Both the position numbers and the translations under genes were made by a program. DNA of 64,000 nucleotides from the NCBI GenBank assembly GCA_015680685.1, contig MNCI01004661.1:1004412-1068411 (forward strand). Reading direction: 5' to 3'. Shown in pieces: positions 1 through 10,840 of this stretch. Under the pieces are notes generated by a model. It was not told the origin of the DNA. It searched no databases and saw only the letters and a program-made list of their open reading frames with translations. Every line of letters starts with the position of its first letter. Within the stretch, counting starts at the first letter, position 1. This DNA comes from Gnetum montanum. Taxonomy: Eukaryota > Streptophyta > Gnetopsida > Gnetales > Gnetaceae.

Positions 1-213
1 TAAGAAAAGTTGGAAAAATGTGTAAAACAAAAATATGTGAAACAAAAACATATAAAACAAAAATTCAAAAAGAAGGGCCTAGAACAGTTAGCATAGGTGG
101 CCATCTCCCCCATGACTAAGTTGGAAGGAGAAGATCTGAAATAGTGAGCAGGGTCATCCATCAAGAGAGGTAGCATGTGTACTGACTGTCCTAAGCTCTT
201 GGAAAGGTTTGGT

Positions 214-1330
214 TTATTGCACATTAACCAAAAGTTTCTTATCTAGGCTCTTAGGTTTGTATATTGTCATGGCCCATGAAGGAAAAGTTGTATAGATAAT
301 ATAAGGTCCTTCCCACAGTGTTTGAAATTTAGTACGTTGTGGCACATGTGTGGGATTCCAGTAGAGAACCTTATCTCTTAGCTGATATTTAACTTTTCTA
401 ATTCTTAGGTTATGCCATTGTTTATTGAAGGCCTTGTGCAATTCATTAGATGATAGGGCAGCTAATCAATTTTCATCTAGCAAGTTAACAGTTACTAACC
501 AATGTTTCTATGCTAGATCAAGGTCAAGGTTGAGGTCACATGTTGTGGATAGTGTATGGAGCTCAATTTGAATGGGAGGCATTGGTAATTTACCATACAC
601 TAACTCATAGGGAGAGTAGCCTATAGGAAGTTTCCATGTGGAGCTGTATGCCCAAAAAGCATCATTTAGTTTAGTGCTCCAGTCTTGCCTAAACTTGTTA
701 ATGGTTCTTATCAGTATCTTCGTAATCTCCCTATTGGTGACTTCTGCTTGACCATTCGCTTGGGGGTGGTATGGTGTAGCCAATTTATTCTCAACCCCTA
801 AGCATTGCATTAATTTTTGAAAAGTTGCACCTATGAAGTGTGTACCATTGTTTGAAATAAGTGCACGCGGCACACCAAACCTGTTTATAATTTTTTGTTG
901 AACAGATCATGTAGTTGTACATGATGTACAATCTTTAACAATAGTTGCTTTTGCCCATTTTGTTAGGTAATCAATAGAAATAATAATATAAGCTTTTCCA
1001 TTGGACATTGGTGTAATTGGCCCCAGAAAATGAATTCCCCAAATTTCGAAGGGTTCTAATGGTTGAATCCATTGTTGCAGACCCTCCATTTTAGCAGTCA
1101 TTCCCCCATCACATTGACAACTCTCATAAGATTGGATAAAATAATGGGCACCCAAAAATAATGTAGCCCAATAATATCCTACAAGCAAGATCTTGATGGT
1201 CGTTCATCTCCCAGCATAATGACCTCCACAAGGACCCTCATGAGCATCTTGGAGAACTTGTAGTTGATCTCTATCAAGAACACACCATCAAGCCAAGCCA
1301 TTAGGACACACTTTGTAAAGTTTCCCATTG
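214..1330 (-). pseudogene. Integrase remnant of element C
   Basis: Three broken minus-strand frames together cover an integrase. At 1330-907 lie the zinc-binding region and the start of the catalytic core (an FEIWGIHFLGP-like block, where the first catalytic Asp of DDE integrases is normally seen as WGIDF; here it reads H). At 873-508 is the core with ATPYHPQANGQAEVTNREI, which contains the region of the catalytic Glu. At 441-214 is the C-terminal domain with KVLYWNP and LWEGPY. Integrase inserts the reverse-transcribed DNA into the host genome. Frameshifts between the three pieces and the lost Asp make it inactive. Element D carries the closest copy in the window (28560-27436). Confidence 0.85.
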
Positions 1331-1619
1331 ATCTCCATGAAGTACTTAGCTCAGTGAAGAAACTATTGTTTTTTCTTAAGGTTTAACTCTTGTGGTGTTT
1401 GTTGGATGAGGAGATAGGTAAGAATGGTACTGTACCAGTTTTTCTCTGTGGATGATTGATTATTCACTACACCAGCAAAGAGGAATTCATTAGGAAAATG
1501 ATCAGAAATTGAATACTCACCCTATTTGTTATCCCATCACAACCGAGATAAATGATCAGCAACTACATGCTTGGTGCCCTTGCGATCGATCATCGTTAAA
1601 TCTAGCTCTTGTAAGATTA

Positions 1620-1960
1620 CAAGCCATCGTATGATATGAGGGCTTACCATTGGCTTATTCATGAGGAACTAGATTGCACTATGGTTTGTATGTATATATA
1701 CTTTATATTCCAATACATAGTGTCTAAAATTTTCTAGTGTAAACACTACAACCATTAATTCTTTCTCTATGTTAGTGTAGTTAAGTTGTGCACCAGCAAT
1801 ACTTCTACTTGCATAATGGATGTAATAAGGACACTTTTGGTCATCTAACTGTGTAAGTACACCTCCTAAAGAATAATTGGATGCATTAGTCATGATATGG
1901 AATGGTTTGGACCAATCAAGATCTTGTAGAATGGGTGTTTCTACTAGCTTCTATTTCAGA
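1620..1960 (-). pseudogene. RNase H remnant of element C
   Basis: The minus strand encodes a block beginning with MTNASNYSLGGVLTQ, then YASRSIAGAQLNYTNIEKELMVVVFTLENFRHYV and VYIHTNHSAI in the same frame. These are the usual RNase H blocks of gypsy elements (DASxxxxGAVL, ExExLAVV, TDH), with the catalytic Asp positions partly changed (TN instead of TD in two places). RNase H removes the RNA strand during reverse transcription. It lies directly between the RT end and integrase, as expected. Inactive by substitutions and surrounding stops. Confidence 0.8.
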
Positions 1961-1992
1961 GTTTGAAAAGCTAATTCGCATTCCCTGGTCCA

Positions 1993-2405
1993 CTAGAAAG
2001 GTATGTCCTTTTTCATTAATTCCACCAATGATTTAGAAACCTTTGAAAAGTTCTCAATAAATCTCCTATAGTAGCCAGTATGTCCAAGGAATGATCGAAT
2101 ATCTTTGATAGGTTCCAGTTGATAGGTAATTTCTTGAATAACTTTGATTTTCTTAGAGTCTACCTCTATCCCTGTGTGTGAGATTTTGTGCCCTAGTACT
2201 ACGCCCTCTTGGACCATCAAATGGATTTTCTGCCAATTGAGCCTCAAATTGATTTCTACACATCTTTTTAACACTTGCTCCAACTGGTCCAAGGCTTGAT
2301 CAAAGTTTGCTCCATAAGTGAAGAAGTCGTCAATAAATACCTCCATGTCATTCCCTATCTATTGTTGGAATATGCTTAGAACTAGTCATTGAAATGTTGC
2401 AGGAG
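1993..2405 (-). pseudogene. C-terminal half of reverse transcriptase, element C
   Basis: The frame on the minus strand starts at the catalytic box (VFIDDF) and runs through the thumb with GHKISHTGIEVD and the RSFLGHTGYYRRFIENFSK block typical of gypsy RT. The N-terminal half (fingers and palm before the FIDD box) is absent because of an internal deletion that joins gag sequence to this point near 2390-2430. In element B the equivalent junction-free region reads continuously. The fragment cannot be functional. Confidence 0.85.
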
Positions 2406-3990
2406 CATGTTCACCCTTTTTCCTTTTTCTTTTCTCACTACCTTACTCTCTAAACTCCTCTGTTATTTTAAGAATAGTTTGAAATCTATTGTCTAGGGAA
2501 TCCCACATTTGGTTTACCTTTGCTGAAAATTTTGATGTCATCTTTTGGATAGACAAAGTTTTTCTGTTCACTATCTCTTTAAGTGGTGACTCTTCTTCAT
2601 CCTCACAAAATCTCACTCCCCTCTTCTGAAGGGAAGGATCTCAGTTATACTCTTCTGCACCTTCTCTCTTCTGTAGCTCACCTTCTTCCTTAGCAACTTA
2701 CTCCAATAGTCTTTGAATTTGATGGAACCTAAGCTTAGATAGTCTCCTTTGGGCATAAGTCCCAAGGGTTCATGCCTAAGCCCATCCACAAGATGACACA
2801 ATTGATCCCTTTGTGAATAACCATGGCTAGGACAATGATGTAACAATGCATAGTATCAACCCATGGTAGCATCCAAGGGTTCATGTCCTCCTTGTTTCCC
2901 ACCTTGGATTTGCTTTTGCAAGTTAGACACTTGGTTAGTACTTATCGTTGAATAATTCTAACATAGTACTCCATCTACAAATAGATTTTGGTTCTAAGGA
3001 CTAGTACTAGCTTTCCACTTCTTTAACTAGTGTTCGTGGGAATAACTTAAGTTTTTTCCATTCATTCTCTATGTTTTGTAAGGCACATGCATCATTAAAT
3101 GCTTGTAAATGATTTTGAGGATCAACATTGTATCCCCCTTCAAATCATGAGATATTTTTTATATCTAATCTATTGATCCTACTATCTTTTTGGTGCCTTG
3201 TTGGAATTCTAACAGCCTCAATTATGTCCAACATACTTCGAGTAGCAAGGAGGGGTTCATCATGATCATCTCATCCATAATGTCTATGGTGCCTACATTG
3301 TTCCCTACTCTCCCTTCTTCTATGTTGTGATTCTCTAGAATGACCTCATTCCCTTTCCTAGCTATTTCATCTATGACTTCCACTTTGCCTACCTTTATTC
3401 CCATGCTCTTTTTCTGTATGACTTCATCTGGATATTGAAAGAGAGGGTGAAGGAGATGATGAAGGTGAAGAAGAAGGAGAACTGTCACCATGACTGTGTC
3501 TGCTACCTTCTCTTCTACGGTCTTGGCCCCAATCGTGATTGTGATTAAAATGTCCACCTTTATCATGAGTTCGTGTCCCTTTTTCAAATCCTTTGTGCCC
3601 TATGGGTATCAGAATTTAGGTTATGAATAGTGAAATGAAGGTATTGATACAAAACCCCTTGGCCAAAGTCAAGGGGAAAAACATTGTTGTGTGGATGACT
3701 GCCTGAGGTAGGTTCACCACCCTCCTTTTCACTTAAGACGTGTAGGGCATCTTGGGACCGCTTACCCTTCAAAGACTTATGATGTCTCTCCTGTTGCAAG
3801 TCCCTTTGACATTGTGCCTATGTGGGCCAGTATTCTCTCGAGTCATGGTCTTGCACAATGTATTCTGCGTGTAAGTGTGGCATGCCAATTCGTGTGAGGA
3901 CACGAAGAAGCATGCTTGGGATTGAACGATCGAGAGGTAACACTATGTTACCTTCTAAGTCTCACTAATGTAGTTGTTCGTCTTGATAGA
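2405..3990 (-). pseudogene. gag remnant of element C
   Basis: Several short minus-strand frames match, piece by piece, the gag region of element B: the HHCPSHGYSQ...QLCHLVDGLRHE block (2846-2613), the Pro/Leu-rich and Lys/Glu-rich N-terminal segment (3587-3222) and the N-terminal part at 3799-3584. Gag is the structural capsid protein of the retrotransposon particle. Multiple stops and frameshifts. It is assigned by similarity to the B copy within this window and by its place between primer site and RT. Confidence 0.7.
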
Positions 3991-4264
3991 AGATAAAGAT
4001 GAAGTTTGGTATATACTCATCAAGATGAATATATACCACTCGAACTTATTGAGGGATTGACAAATCAACATCATGTGTATTACGCCACTAACTGTTTCCT
4101 ATTTTAGACCTATGCAATGAGGCACTTTCATATGAAGAAGGAGACATACTTGTCTGTTCAGTGTGCAATGTATTCTTGTTTATTATTTTCTCAACCAACC
4201 CTAAGGGTTCATTCCAACAATGTAAATGATTTCCTATGTTCTAGTTAGCGCACAATCAACTAAG

Positions 4265-4282
4265 TCCCCAGCAATAGTGCCA
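4265..4282 (-). promoter_or_regulatory. Primer-binding site of element C, tRNA-Asp type
   Basis: On the minus strand the 18 bases directly after the 5' LTR read TGGCACTATTGCTGGGGA. This matches the TGGCGCCGTTGCCGGGGA site known in Athila/Tat-type plant elements, complementary to the 3' end of tRNA-Asp, with differences that are mostly C-to-T or G-to-A. It primes minus-strand DNA synthesis. Confidence 0.75.
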
Positions 4283-4283
4283 A

Positions 4284-5352
4284 TGATGAGCAGCGAGGTA
4301 CCCTTACGCTCAACCATACGAATACAAGTATTTTATGCATGATCTGGTCAAATTCCAAGGACTAAGTGCTTATGCGCCCTTGTGGAACAAGGACAGGTTG
4401 GTTGATCGTTGTCTTCCCAAGCTTACTTGTATGTCACAATTGTATGGTTAAGTAAGCTTGAGGCATATGATTTGTATAGCTTTTATGTTTTTATGTCCTA
4501 TGCTAGTAGGGAAAGAGAGAGGTAACTAAGTGACTAATTTAACTTAACTACTCATTAAGTTCTAACTAATCCTAACACTAGCATCCGTTCCCACTTGTCA
4601 TACACATCTTGAACGAGTGCAACACTGTTGGGATTACCAAACGCTAATTGTTACTGAGTTACCAAGCGTTACATGCATGCTCAAAGTGGTTCATGCTTGT
4701 GTATTTTAACGATTTGCTTAATTGATCAGAATGAATTGTTGTGCTACTAATAGAAATGTAAAGTGCATAAAATAAAATAAATGTATAAGAAAATAAAGTA
4801 AAAGAAATGCATAAGAAAACAAATCTCAAGTGCTGCAAGGATGAATCAAAGAGCTCATCTTTATTTCATACACAAGGTGTGCTCAAGTACACAATGCTCA
4901 AATAAAGATCTATCCACACTTTGACCTTCTACTACGAGCACTTAGAAAATACTTTAACTTTCAAATAGACTACAAGAGTTTCGCTACTTAACTGCTAAAA
5001 GACTTCTTTCTAATTGTGTGCTTGGGCACTGTATTTATAGGCTTGGGAACAACTACTCTAATAATTAGAGTAACTGCTCTAAGAATCAGAATAACTGCTA
5101 AAGTAACCATTAGAGTAACCACTATAATAATTAGAATAACTGCTAAAGTAACCACTCTAATAATTAGAATAACTGCTAAAGTAACCGCTAGAGTAACCAC
5201 TTTAATAATTGGAATAACTGCTAGAGTAACCGCTCTAATAATTGAAATAACTGCTAGAGTAACTACTAGAGTAACCACTCAAGTAATTAGAGTAACTGCT
5301 AGAGTAACTACTCTAATAATTAGAATAACTGCTAGAGTAACCGCTCTCATCA
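4284..5352 (-). repeat. 5' LTR of element C
   Basis: The boundaries are TGATGA...TCATCA, the same ends as all LTRs of this family in the window (5'-TGATGA on the transcribed strand). It is placed directly next to the primer site. On the minus strand a TATA-like GCCTATAAATACAG lies at about 5040-5025, downstream of a U3 minisatellite. The R/U5 part (4284-5030) is recognisably similar to the D and B LTRs. LTRs supply promoter and polyadenylation signals of the element. Confidence 0.85.
5048..5347. repeat. Minisatellite in the U3 of the element C LTR
   Basis: About 300 bp made of short degenerate units such as CTAATAATTAGAATAACTGC and AGAGTAACCGCT, in a roughly 35-45 bp higher-order period. It contains no stop in one frame on each strand, which creates spurious open frames. 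It occupies the place where other family LTRs carry GATATC palindromes. Confidence 0.85.
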
Positions 5353-5374
5353 ATTGGGAAAGAAACTCATTTTA

Positions 5375-5540
5375 GGAGACTATTGCCTAAGGCACGTCCT
5401 GTATGGGTATGAAAACCCAGGAATAGTCTCAGCTAGAGAGGGCTACGTGGCCTTTTGCAAATAATAAACTAGAAAGAAATTTGGAATTTAAATTAAATAA
5501 TTATCTTTAATATAATAAGTAATTAAAAGAACTAAATTTT
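5375..5540 (+). repeat. Left terminal inverted repeat arm
   Basis: Starts with GGAGACTATTGCC and runs to the AT-rich block ending AACTAAATTTT. Pairs with 7936-8095 with visible gaps; I estimate about three quarters identity by eye. Confidence 0.7.
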
Positions 5541-7228
5541 TCTTGGTCCCGCTAATGATGTTGATCCATGGCTGCTGATGGTATTCACTACTAGGCAGGA
5601 AGACCGTGATTGCCATGAGAGAGGGAGAGAGAGAGACTACCCACTGCAGTCCGCACAGGGCTGCAACTGCAGTTCTTTAAGCCTGCCATCGTCTGCCACC
5701 TTTTGTGCACCACCATAGAGAGGAAGATTGTCCACCCATGTCTACACCACCGAGACAAGCTCCTACCATCGCCAAGAAGACCCACAAGGATTTGATTTTA
5801 AGCCATTGGCTCATGCCTTGGATCCTCCTTGAAGATCAACTAGAAACCTATCAAGAAAAGAAAAGAAAAGAGGAAACTACTGCTTAGTAGAGAGGAAGCT
5901 GCCTTTCCAGATTAATAGCCAGAGCCCCTCCGATTGATGGCCAAAGCTTGTTTGGGACTCCCTCCAATTGATAGATAAAGGCCTCCTTTTCTCCTTGGTT
6001 TTATAGCCACTACGGCCATCCATAATGATGCCTACGTTTCATGTAACCGCTACAAAAATTGCCACCACTTCTTATGTAATAACACCCATGTTCTTCAATT
6101 AAGTGCCCACTTATATTCGTAACCTCTGAAACGTCTACCACTAATGTTCATAACCACCGTAGCTTTCGAAATGTCTACCACTAATGTTTGTAATCGTAGT
6201 CATTAATGACCACCACCCAATAGTTTAAATGCCCACTACTCGCATGATTTTTATTGTGGTTATTAAGAGAGAGAGATAGAGATGTTGATAATCATGGCCC
6301 CATGAGAGCATGAGAGTGTTGACATCAACACGTTACAAAGACAAATATTTTCCTAGCATCACTATTGCATTGACAATCAAAATTGTGGTACGTGACCTTG
6401 CATTTTTCTTCAAGAAAAAAATAAATGCCTAGCAAAATTATATACGCACACCAATGTGACAAATGTGGGTATCCATTTTTCAATCCCCCAAACTATCAAG
6501 TATCTGCATATTAAGAAAATAAAACAACAACTATATATATGTGATGATTTTGAAAGAGTGGTTAACACAATGCTAAAGGAATAGCGCCAAATAGGTAGCT
6601 ACAAACTACAATCACTAAATTGGAAAAGAAGTTGCAATTAAAGAAAACAAGTTGTGAATATGGATGCTCCATGAAAATTAATTTATGAATGGAATCCTTA
6701 CACTATTCCATGTTGGCCCAAGAATCTTTTGCTTTCTCATCTAACTATATCCAAAGTCTAGACTATATCCAATGTGGGATGAGCATTTTGTTTCCTTTCA
6801 ACCGCTTGTCTTGGTGAAGAGACCATAGGGACATTGCTTGTAACCATATAATTTGAATGTGCATTTTTTTTTTATAGATACTAACCACAAAATTTGTGCA
6901 GCTGAAAACCAACACGGACTTGTGGAAACTTTTGCAACACATCAATATCCACCAAACTTTTGTGATGGGCTTGCAGGTTGTAACTTACGAAAGTTACAAA
7001 GGCATTCATGGTGGGCGTTTTCAAGAATGTTATGTGCATTCATTGCAGGGACATTAAGGGCATAGTGCTAGAGGTGGTAGTCATGGTGGTAGTTTCTAGC
7101 AATGAACGGTCATGATGGTGGTAACAATGGTTATGTAGTGAGTGGTGGTGGTTGAAACGACCATAGGTGAATGTGGCGTGATAAGAAAAATATGGGTGCT
7201 TTTATGGGATGGCCCAGCAGCTATAAAT

Positions 7229-7303
7229 GGGGCTCTTTCTATCAGTCTAGAGGGGGGCTCTTTCTATCAATCTTGGGGGCTCTTTCTATTAGTCTTGGAG
7301 GGT
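7229..7303. repeat. Short tandem repeat, 3 copies
   Basis: The unit GGGCTCTTTCTATCAGTCT occurs three times, starting at about 7230, 7255 and 7277 (period 22-25 bp), inside the putative TIR element. No function is evident. Confidence 0.8.
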
Positions 7304-7935
7304 TCCCAAATTATCAAATCCTGGGATTAGCCAAGAGTGCAGTTACTTTTTTTTTCTTTTTGGCGACACAGATGGCACATGAGTAGCAGTAGAGATAGCA
7401 CGTGCATCAGAGGCTTTTCTCTCCCTTCTGCCTATATGTGACACACGGTGCATGTGGTAGTAGAAGGCAGCAGGAAATCTGCAATCAGTGGTTTTCTTCT
7501 TCTCTGTGGCAGACAACGATGCATCAAAAACAACAAGGCATCTGGGGACTGTAGCTATCCTCCACAACAACTGCAATGGCCTCTTTCCTCCCTCTTTGGC
7601 TATTGTAGGAAAATCAACAAACAGCAGGTTGCTACTACACATCTACAGCATGCGTACACAGCAGGGGCAAGTGACATTGGGCCTCCTCTTCTTCCGCCCA
7701 CAACGGTTCATTCTTTTTTCCGAAGACAGCAAGCAAGTGGTGGCCAGCAAGGATCTCCCTCTCTCTCTCCCTATGCCAGCAGCAACTACCATGGCAAAGA
7801 CCAAGAGACAAAGACCAAGAGACAGGCAACACCTCCCGTAGCAGTCTCTCTCTCGTGGCGATGGCACTCTTTCTACTGGCAATAGACACCATCGATAGCG
7901 ACAAATCGACATGATCAGGTAGGGAAAATTTATTT

Positions 7936-8095
7936 ACTTTTTAGTTACTTATTGTATTCATGACAATCATTTAATTTAAATCTCTAATTTTTCAGTTTGG
8001 TTTTTCATTTTCAAAAGGCCATGTAGCCCTCTCTAGAGATTATTCCTAGGCTCCGTATCCATCCATATGAGAGTCACCCTAAGCAATAATCTCCT
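7936..8095 (-). repeat. Right terminal inverted repeat arm
   Basis: The reverse complement begins GGAGATTATTGCTTAGG and follows the left arm through the AGAGAGGGCTACATGGCC and ATTTAAATTAAATGATTG blocks. Confirms the inverted-repeat structure of the element. Confidence 0.7.
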
Positions 8096-8509
8096 CAAAC
8101 AAGGTTTCCAAGTGTTGGTGTGACCAAAATTTATGCATTAACATTGACAAGGAAAAGTAAAATAGCATATTGTTTAGCTAACTAAAAATGAAAGTTTTAA
8201 AATAAACGGGAACTTAAAAACTCTTAAAACTTCAAATACAAGCTAGGGTCTTAGTTGAAATGCATATTGAGAGATAAATGTACAACAGATAATAGTTCTC
8301 AGCTATGAGAATATCAAACAAAAGGTATTTCAAAAAAGACTTAGCTCAATCTAGAGCACTGGTTTGATGAGAGAAAGGATAGCCTCTGATGCTTGCTTGT
8401 CTGCCCATGCTTCTAAGAAGCACACCTCCACCAACAAGTTTGCACCTCTCATTCTTGGATCCACTCGCAGGTCGTTTTTGAAACTTTTGTCAGTCCCTGA
8501 TTTTACACA

Positions 8510-8841
8510 TCAGACGTGATCTTGGACAAGGCCAGGATGTGCAAAAATTTGCTGCAAACAATGACAACCAAGGTCGGGATACCAGCTCCAACTTACACAA
8601 GGCCGGCATATGGGCCTGGACACGTACCGGTGTTTTTCAGCACAGTGAAAGTCGTTGGGGAGACGTCTGCGGGGAAAGCTGCCAAGACAAAGAAACAGGT
8701 GGAGAAGAATGCTGCCTTGGTGGCCTGATTGGCCTTGAAAGATATGGGAAGCTTAGAAGCCGCGTCAACAAGAGGCCCTGCCGACGGACGCACAAGTTCC
8801 AGCCACTGCGAATACAGAGGAAAGTGACGATGAGTGAAGTT
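8510..8841 (+). pseudogene. Fragment of a plant dsRNA-binding protein (DRB-like), nonsense-mutated
   Basis: The frame from about 8514 encodes a nearly complete double-stranded-RNA-binding motif: MCKNLLQTMTTKVGIPAPTY, then a GPGHVPVFFSTVKV block, then KKQVEKNAALVA at the helical end. The next codon is TGA where the family normally has Trp, after which the same frame continues as LALKDMG and runs to a second stop near 8841. In DRB proteins such motifs bind miRNA or siRNA precursors with Dicer-like enzymes. The upstream ACATCAG just before the motif looks like an intron 3' splice site, so this was probably one exon of a larger gene. No other exon is visible. I read it as a decayed fragment; a recent single nonsense mutation is also possible. 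Confidence 0.7.
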
Positions 8842-9793
8842 GAAACTTCAGCAGCTTTTCCAAATATTATCATAAGACCCTGCCGAAAATATGTCACTCC
8901 CAAGATTGCCGAAAAACACTTTCTTTTTCATTCGACTTAGAAGCACAAATGTTGGTTTATTTGATGGCATCATCCCATTTTATATTACGTAGACGTCAAT
9001 CTATATGGTGTTTTTAATACTTGTTTTTCTCGGTAATAAATATTTATGGATGATAACTAACGTTGATGAACTTAATGCAACAATAAATACTTGTTTAAGG
9101 TTTCCTGTGATCTTTTGATTAGAAGAATCCAATGTATTAGGAGATCAATCTTTTGAATGAAGTAATACCTTTAAATAATGAAGTTATACCTTGGTAAGAA
9201 AACTAATTAACCATGGGCCCGTGCTGCAGCATGGGAGATGTTGGCGCCAACATGTGGCTGTCAAGGTGTTCTATGGCTTGGACTTGGAGGAGGAGGATGA
9301 ACAGCGAACTGCTGATGAGACAAGATTTTTGTAAAGAATGTCACACTTTGGGGCAGATCAGATACCGAACTCTGGTCAAGATAATCACTGCATGTTGTGG
9401 GCAGAATATAAGAGCTCTCAGTTTGCAGTTCATGCCCAATGGAAATCTCCATGAGCTGCTTCATTTACCATCATGCTATGGGCGGCTTATACCACTGAGC
9501 CTTAGAACCAGTTTCCTGCTCATTAAAGATATTGCTAGTGCTCTTTCTTACCTGCATAATGGCTGCTGTCCCCCTCTAATACACTGTGATGTGAAACCCC
9601 ACAATGTTCTTCTGAAAGAGGATATGACTGCTTCTCTCTGATTTTGGCATGGCAAGGATTACGGAGACTTCAAACATGGCAGCTTCTCTCAGATTAGAAG
9701 GCTCCGTTGCGTACATTGCTCCTGGTAAGTTTTTAGTATATACACATTATATCTCTGTTGATGAGAAATCCTAATAGTTGAGGACATGATTTA

Positions 9794-9995
9794 TTTCAGC
9801 GGTGCTTTCTTTGCTAGGTTAGAAAACTGATGTTTTAATAAAATGAGAATGCAGAGTATGGGACAGGGGTGGAGCCCTGGAGCAGAGGAGATGTGTACAG
9901 TTTCGGCGTGGTGTTGTTGGAAGTGTTGGAAATATTGGGTGAGAAGAGGCTTTCTGAGTGGGTTTCCATGGCGTTGAAGCAGGGGACACTGCATT
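9794..9995 (+). repeat. 202-bp block duplicated across the assembly gap (left copy)
   Basis: Bases 9794-9995 appear identical to 10359-10560, beginning TTTCAGCGGTGC and ending ACACTGCATT. The left copy stops exactly at the first N and the right copy starts exactly after the last N, which is what an unmerged scaffold join looks like. Confidence 0.9.
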
Positions 9996-10358
9996 NNNNN
10001 NNNNNNNNNNNNNNNNNNNNNNNNNNNNNNNNNNNNNNNNNNNNNNNNNNNNNNNNNNNNNNNNNNNNNNNNNNNNNNNNNNNNNNNNNNNNNNNNNNNN
10101 NNNNNNNNNNNNNNNNNNNNNNNNNNNNNNNNNNNNNNNNNNNNNNNNNNNNNNNNNNNNNNNNNNNNNNNNNNNNNNNNNNNNNNNNNNNNNNNNNNNN
10201 NNNNNNNNNNNNNNNNNNNNNNNNNNNNNNNNNNNNNNNNNNNNNNNNNNNNNNNNNNNNNNNNNNNNNNNNNNNNNNNNNNNNNNNNNNNNNNNNNNNN
10301 NNNNNNNNNNNNNNNNNNNNNNNNNNNNNNNNNNNNNNNNNNNNNNNNNNNNNNNNNN
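9996..10358. other. Assembly gap (363 N)
   Basis: Unknown bases. Open frames spanning it are meaningless. The flanks are the same 202-bp sequence twice, so the true gap may be zero or negative in size. Confidence 0.99.
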
Positions 10359-10560
10359 TTTCAGCGGTGCTTTCTTTGCTAGGTTAGAAAACTGATGTTT
10401 TAATAAAATGAGAATGCAGAGTATGGGACAGGGGTGGAGCCCTGGAGCAGAGGAGATGTGTACAGTTTCGGCGTGGTGTTGTTGGAAGTGTTGGAAATAT
10501 TGGGTGAGAAGAGGCTTTCTGAGTGGGTTTCCATGGCGTTGAAGCAGGGGACACTGCATT
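10359..10560 (+). repeat. 202-bp block duplicated across the assembly gap (right copy)
   Basis: Second copy of 9794-9995. It includes the intron acceptor and the EYGTGVEPWSRGDVYSFGVV start of the second kinase exon. Confidence 0.9.
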
Positions 10561-10840
10561 GGTATCCTCTCATCCGTGACAGAGAGGGACAGCGTGAGAT
10601 TTCAGCTTTGAGCAATGCAGATATATCAGTTTTGGAAGAACTGCTAAAGATGGGGGTGTGGTGCTGCTGCCAATAGCCCCATGCAAGGCCCACCATGAGA
10701 GAAGTGAACTTTATGTAGAAGTGACAGTTGAGGGAGGAAAACCAATATCCTTGAAAAGTAGTTTCTCAGCTTCTATGTAAAGGAAAGTTGAAGCCTCTAA
10801 GCATCCTCCTACTTCTAATTCTTCCACGTTATTATCTTGA

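Larger units (their letters stand above)
1..5352 (-). mobile_element. Ty3/gypsy element C (Athila/Tat-like), truncated by window edge, internally deleted
   Basis: The element reads right to left: 5' LTR (5352-4284), tRNA-Asp-type primer site, gag, then a jump into the end of reverse transcriptase, RNase H and integrase; the 3' LTR lies beyond base 1. The domain order gag-RT-RNaseH-integrase is that of Ty3/gypsy. The RT motif with a FIDD catalytic box and the primer site point to the non-chromovirus Athila/Tat group; this placement is inference from motif resemblance. The protease and the first half of RT are missing: gag joins RT near 2390-2430. Frames are broken throughout, so it is not autonomous. 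The base after the LTR starts attgg, probably one target-site copy; the other is outside the window. Confidence 0.85.
5353..8110. mobile_element. Probable non-autonomous TIR DNA transposon (Mutator-like?)
   Basis: Two inverted arms flank this region: 5375-5540 on the plus strand matches the reverse complement of 7936-8095 over about 160-170 bp, with long shared blocks such as CTAGAGAGGGCTAC and ATTTAAATTAAAT. Long arms with an interior lacking a transposase suggest a non-autonomous Mutator-like element, but I could not see a 9-bp target duplication; the left outer edge is cut by element C. The interior (5541-7935) is a mix of AT-rich sequence and GC-richer islands at 5570-5740 and 7370-7900, with short open frames of low complexity and no domain I recognise. 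Other TIR superfamilies remain possible. Confidence 0.6.
9250..10840 (+). pseudogene. LRR receptor kinase pseudogene 1 (kinase domain only)
   Basis: Homology to the intact receptor kinase at 14021-16660 starts in the VAVKVFYGL block (Lys of kinase subdomain II) and continues through CHTLGQIR, FMPNGNLHELLH, the HCDVKPHNVLL catalytic loop, DFG, the intron (donor at 9725, acceptor before 9855 and again before 10420) and the kinase C-lobe to a stop at 10840 that aligns with the real one. There is no LRR region or membrane segment. A frameshift near 9331, another near 9640 just before DFG, a TAG after CCC in the C-lobe (about 10674) and a loss of the TRTRPTDE segment make it dead. It contains an N-gap and a duplicated block. 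Confidence 0.9.

Noticed and set aside
4988-5278. Possible CRISPR-like regular repeat
   Set aside because: The repeats are degenerate, have no unique spacers and lie in a plant LTR.
5016-5375. Open frames on both strands with (VT/IT/AV)-rich translation across the LTR of element C
   Set aside because: They are produced by the stop-free minisatellite; the peptide follows the DNA repeat and has no domain.
7448-7912. Four overlapping frames of 89-145 aa on both strands
   Set aside because: GC-richer, low-complexity sequence without domain; frames on both strands are open, so composition explains them.
9819-10559. Long frames through the N region
   Set aside because: Most of their length is unknown sequence; the rest is antisense or out-of-frame shadow of the kinase pseudogene.
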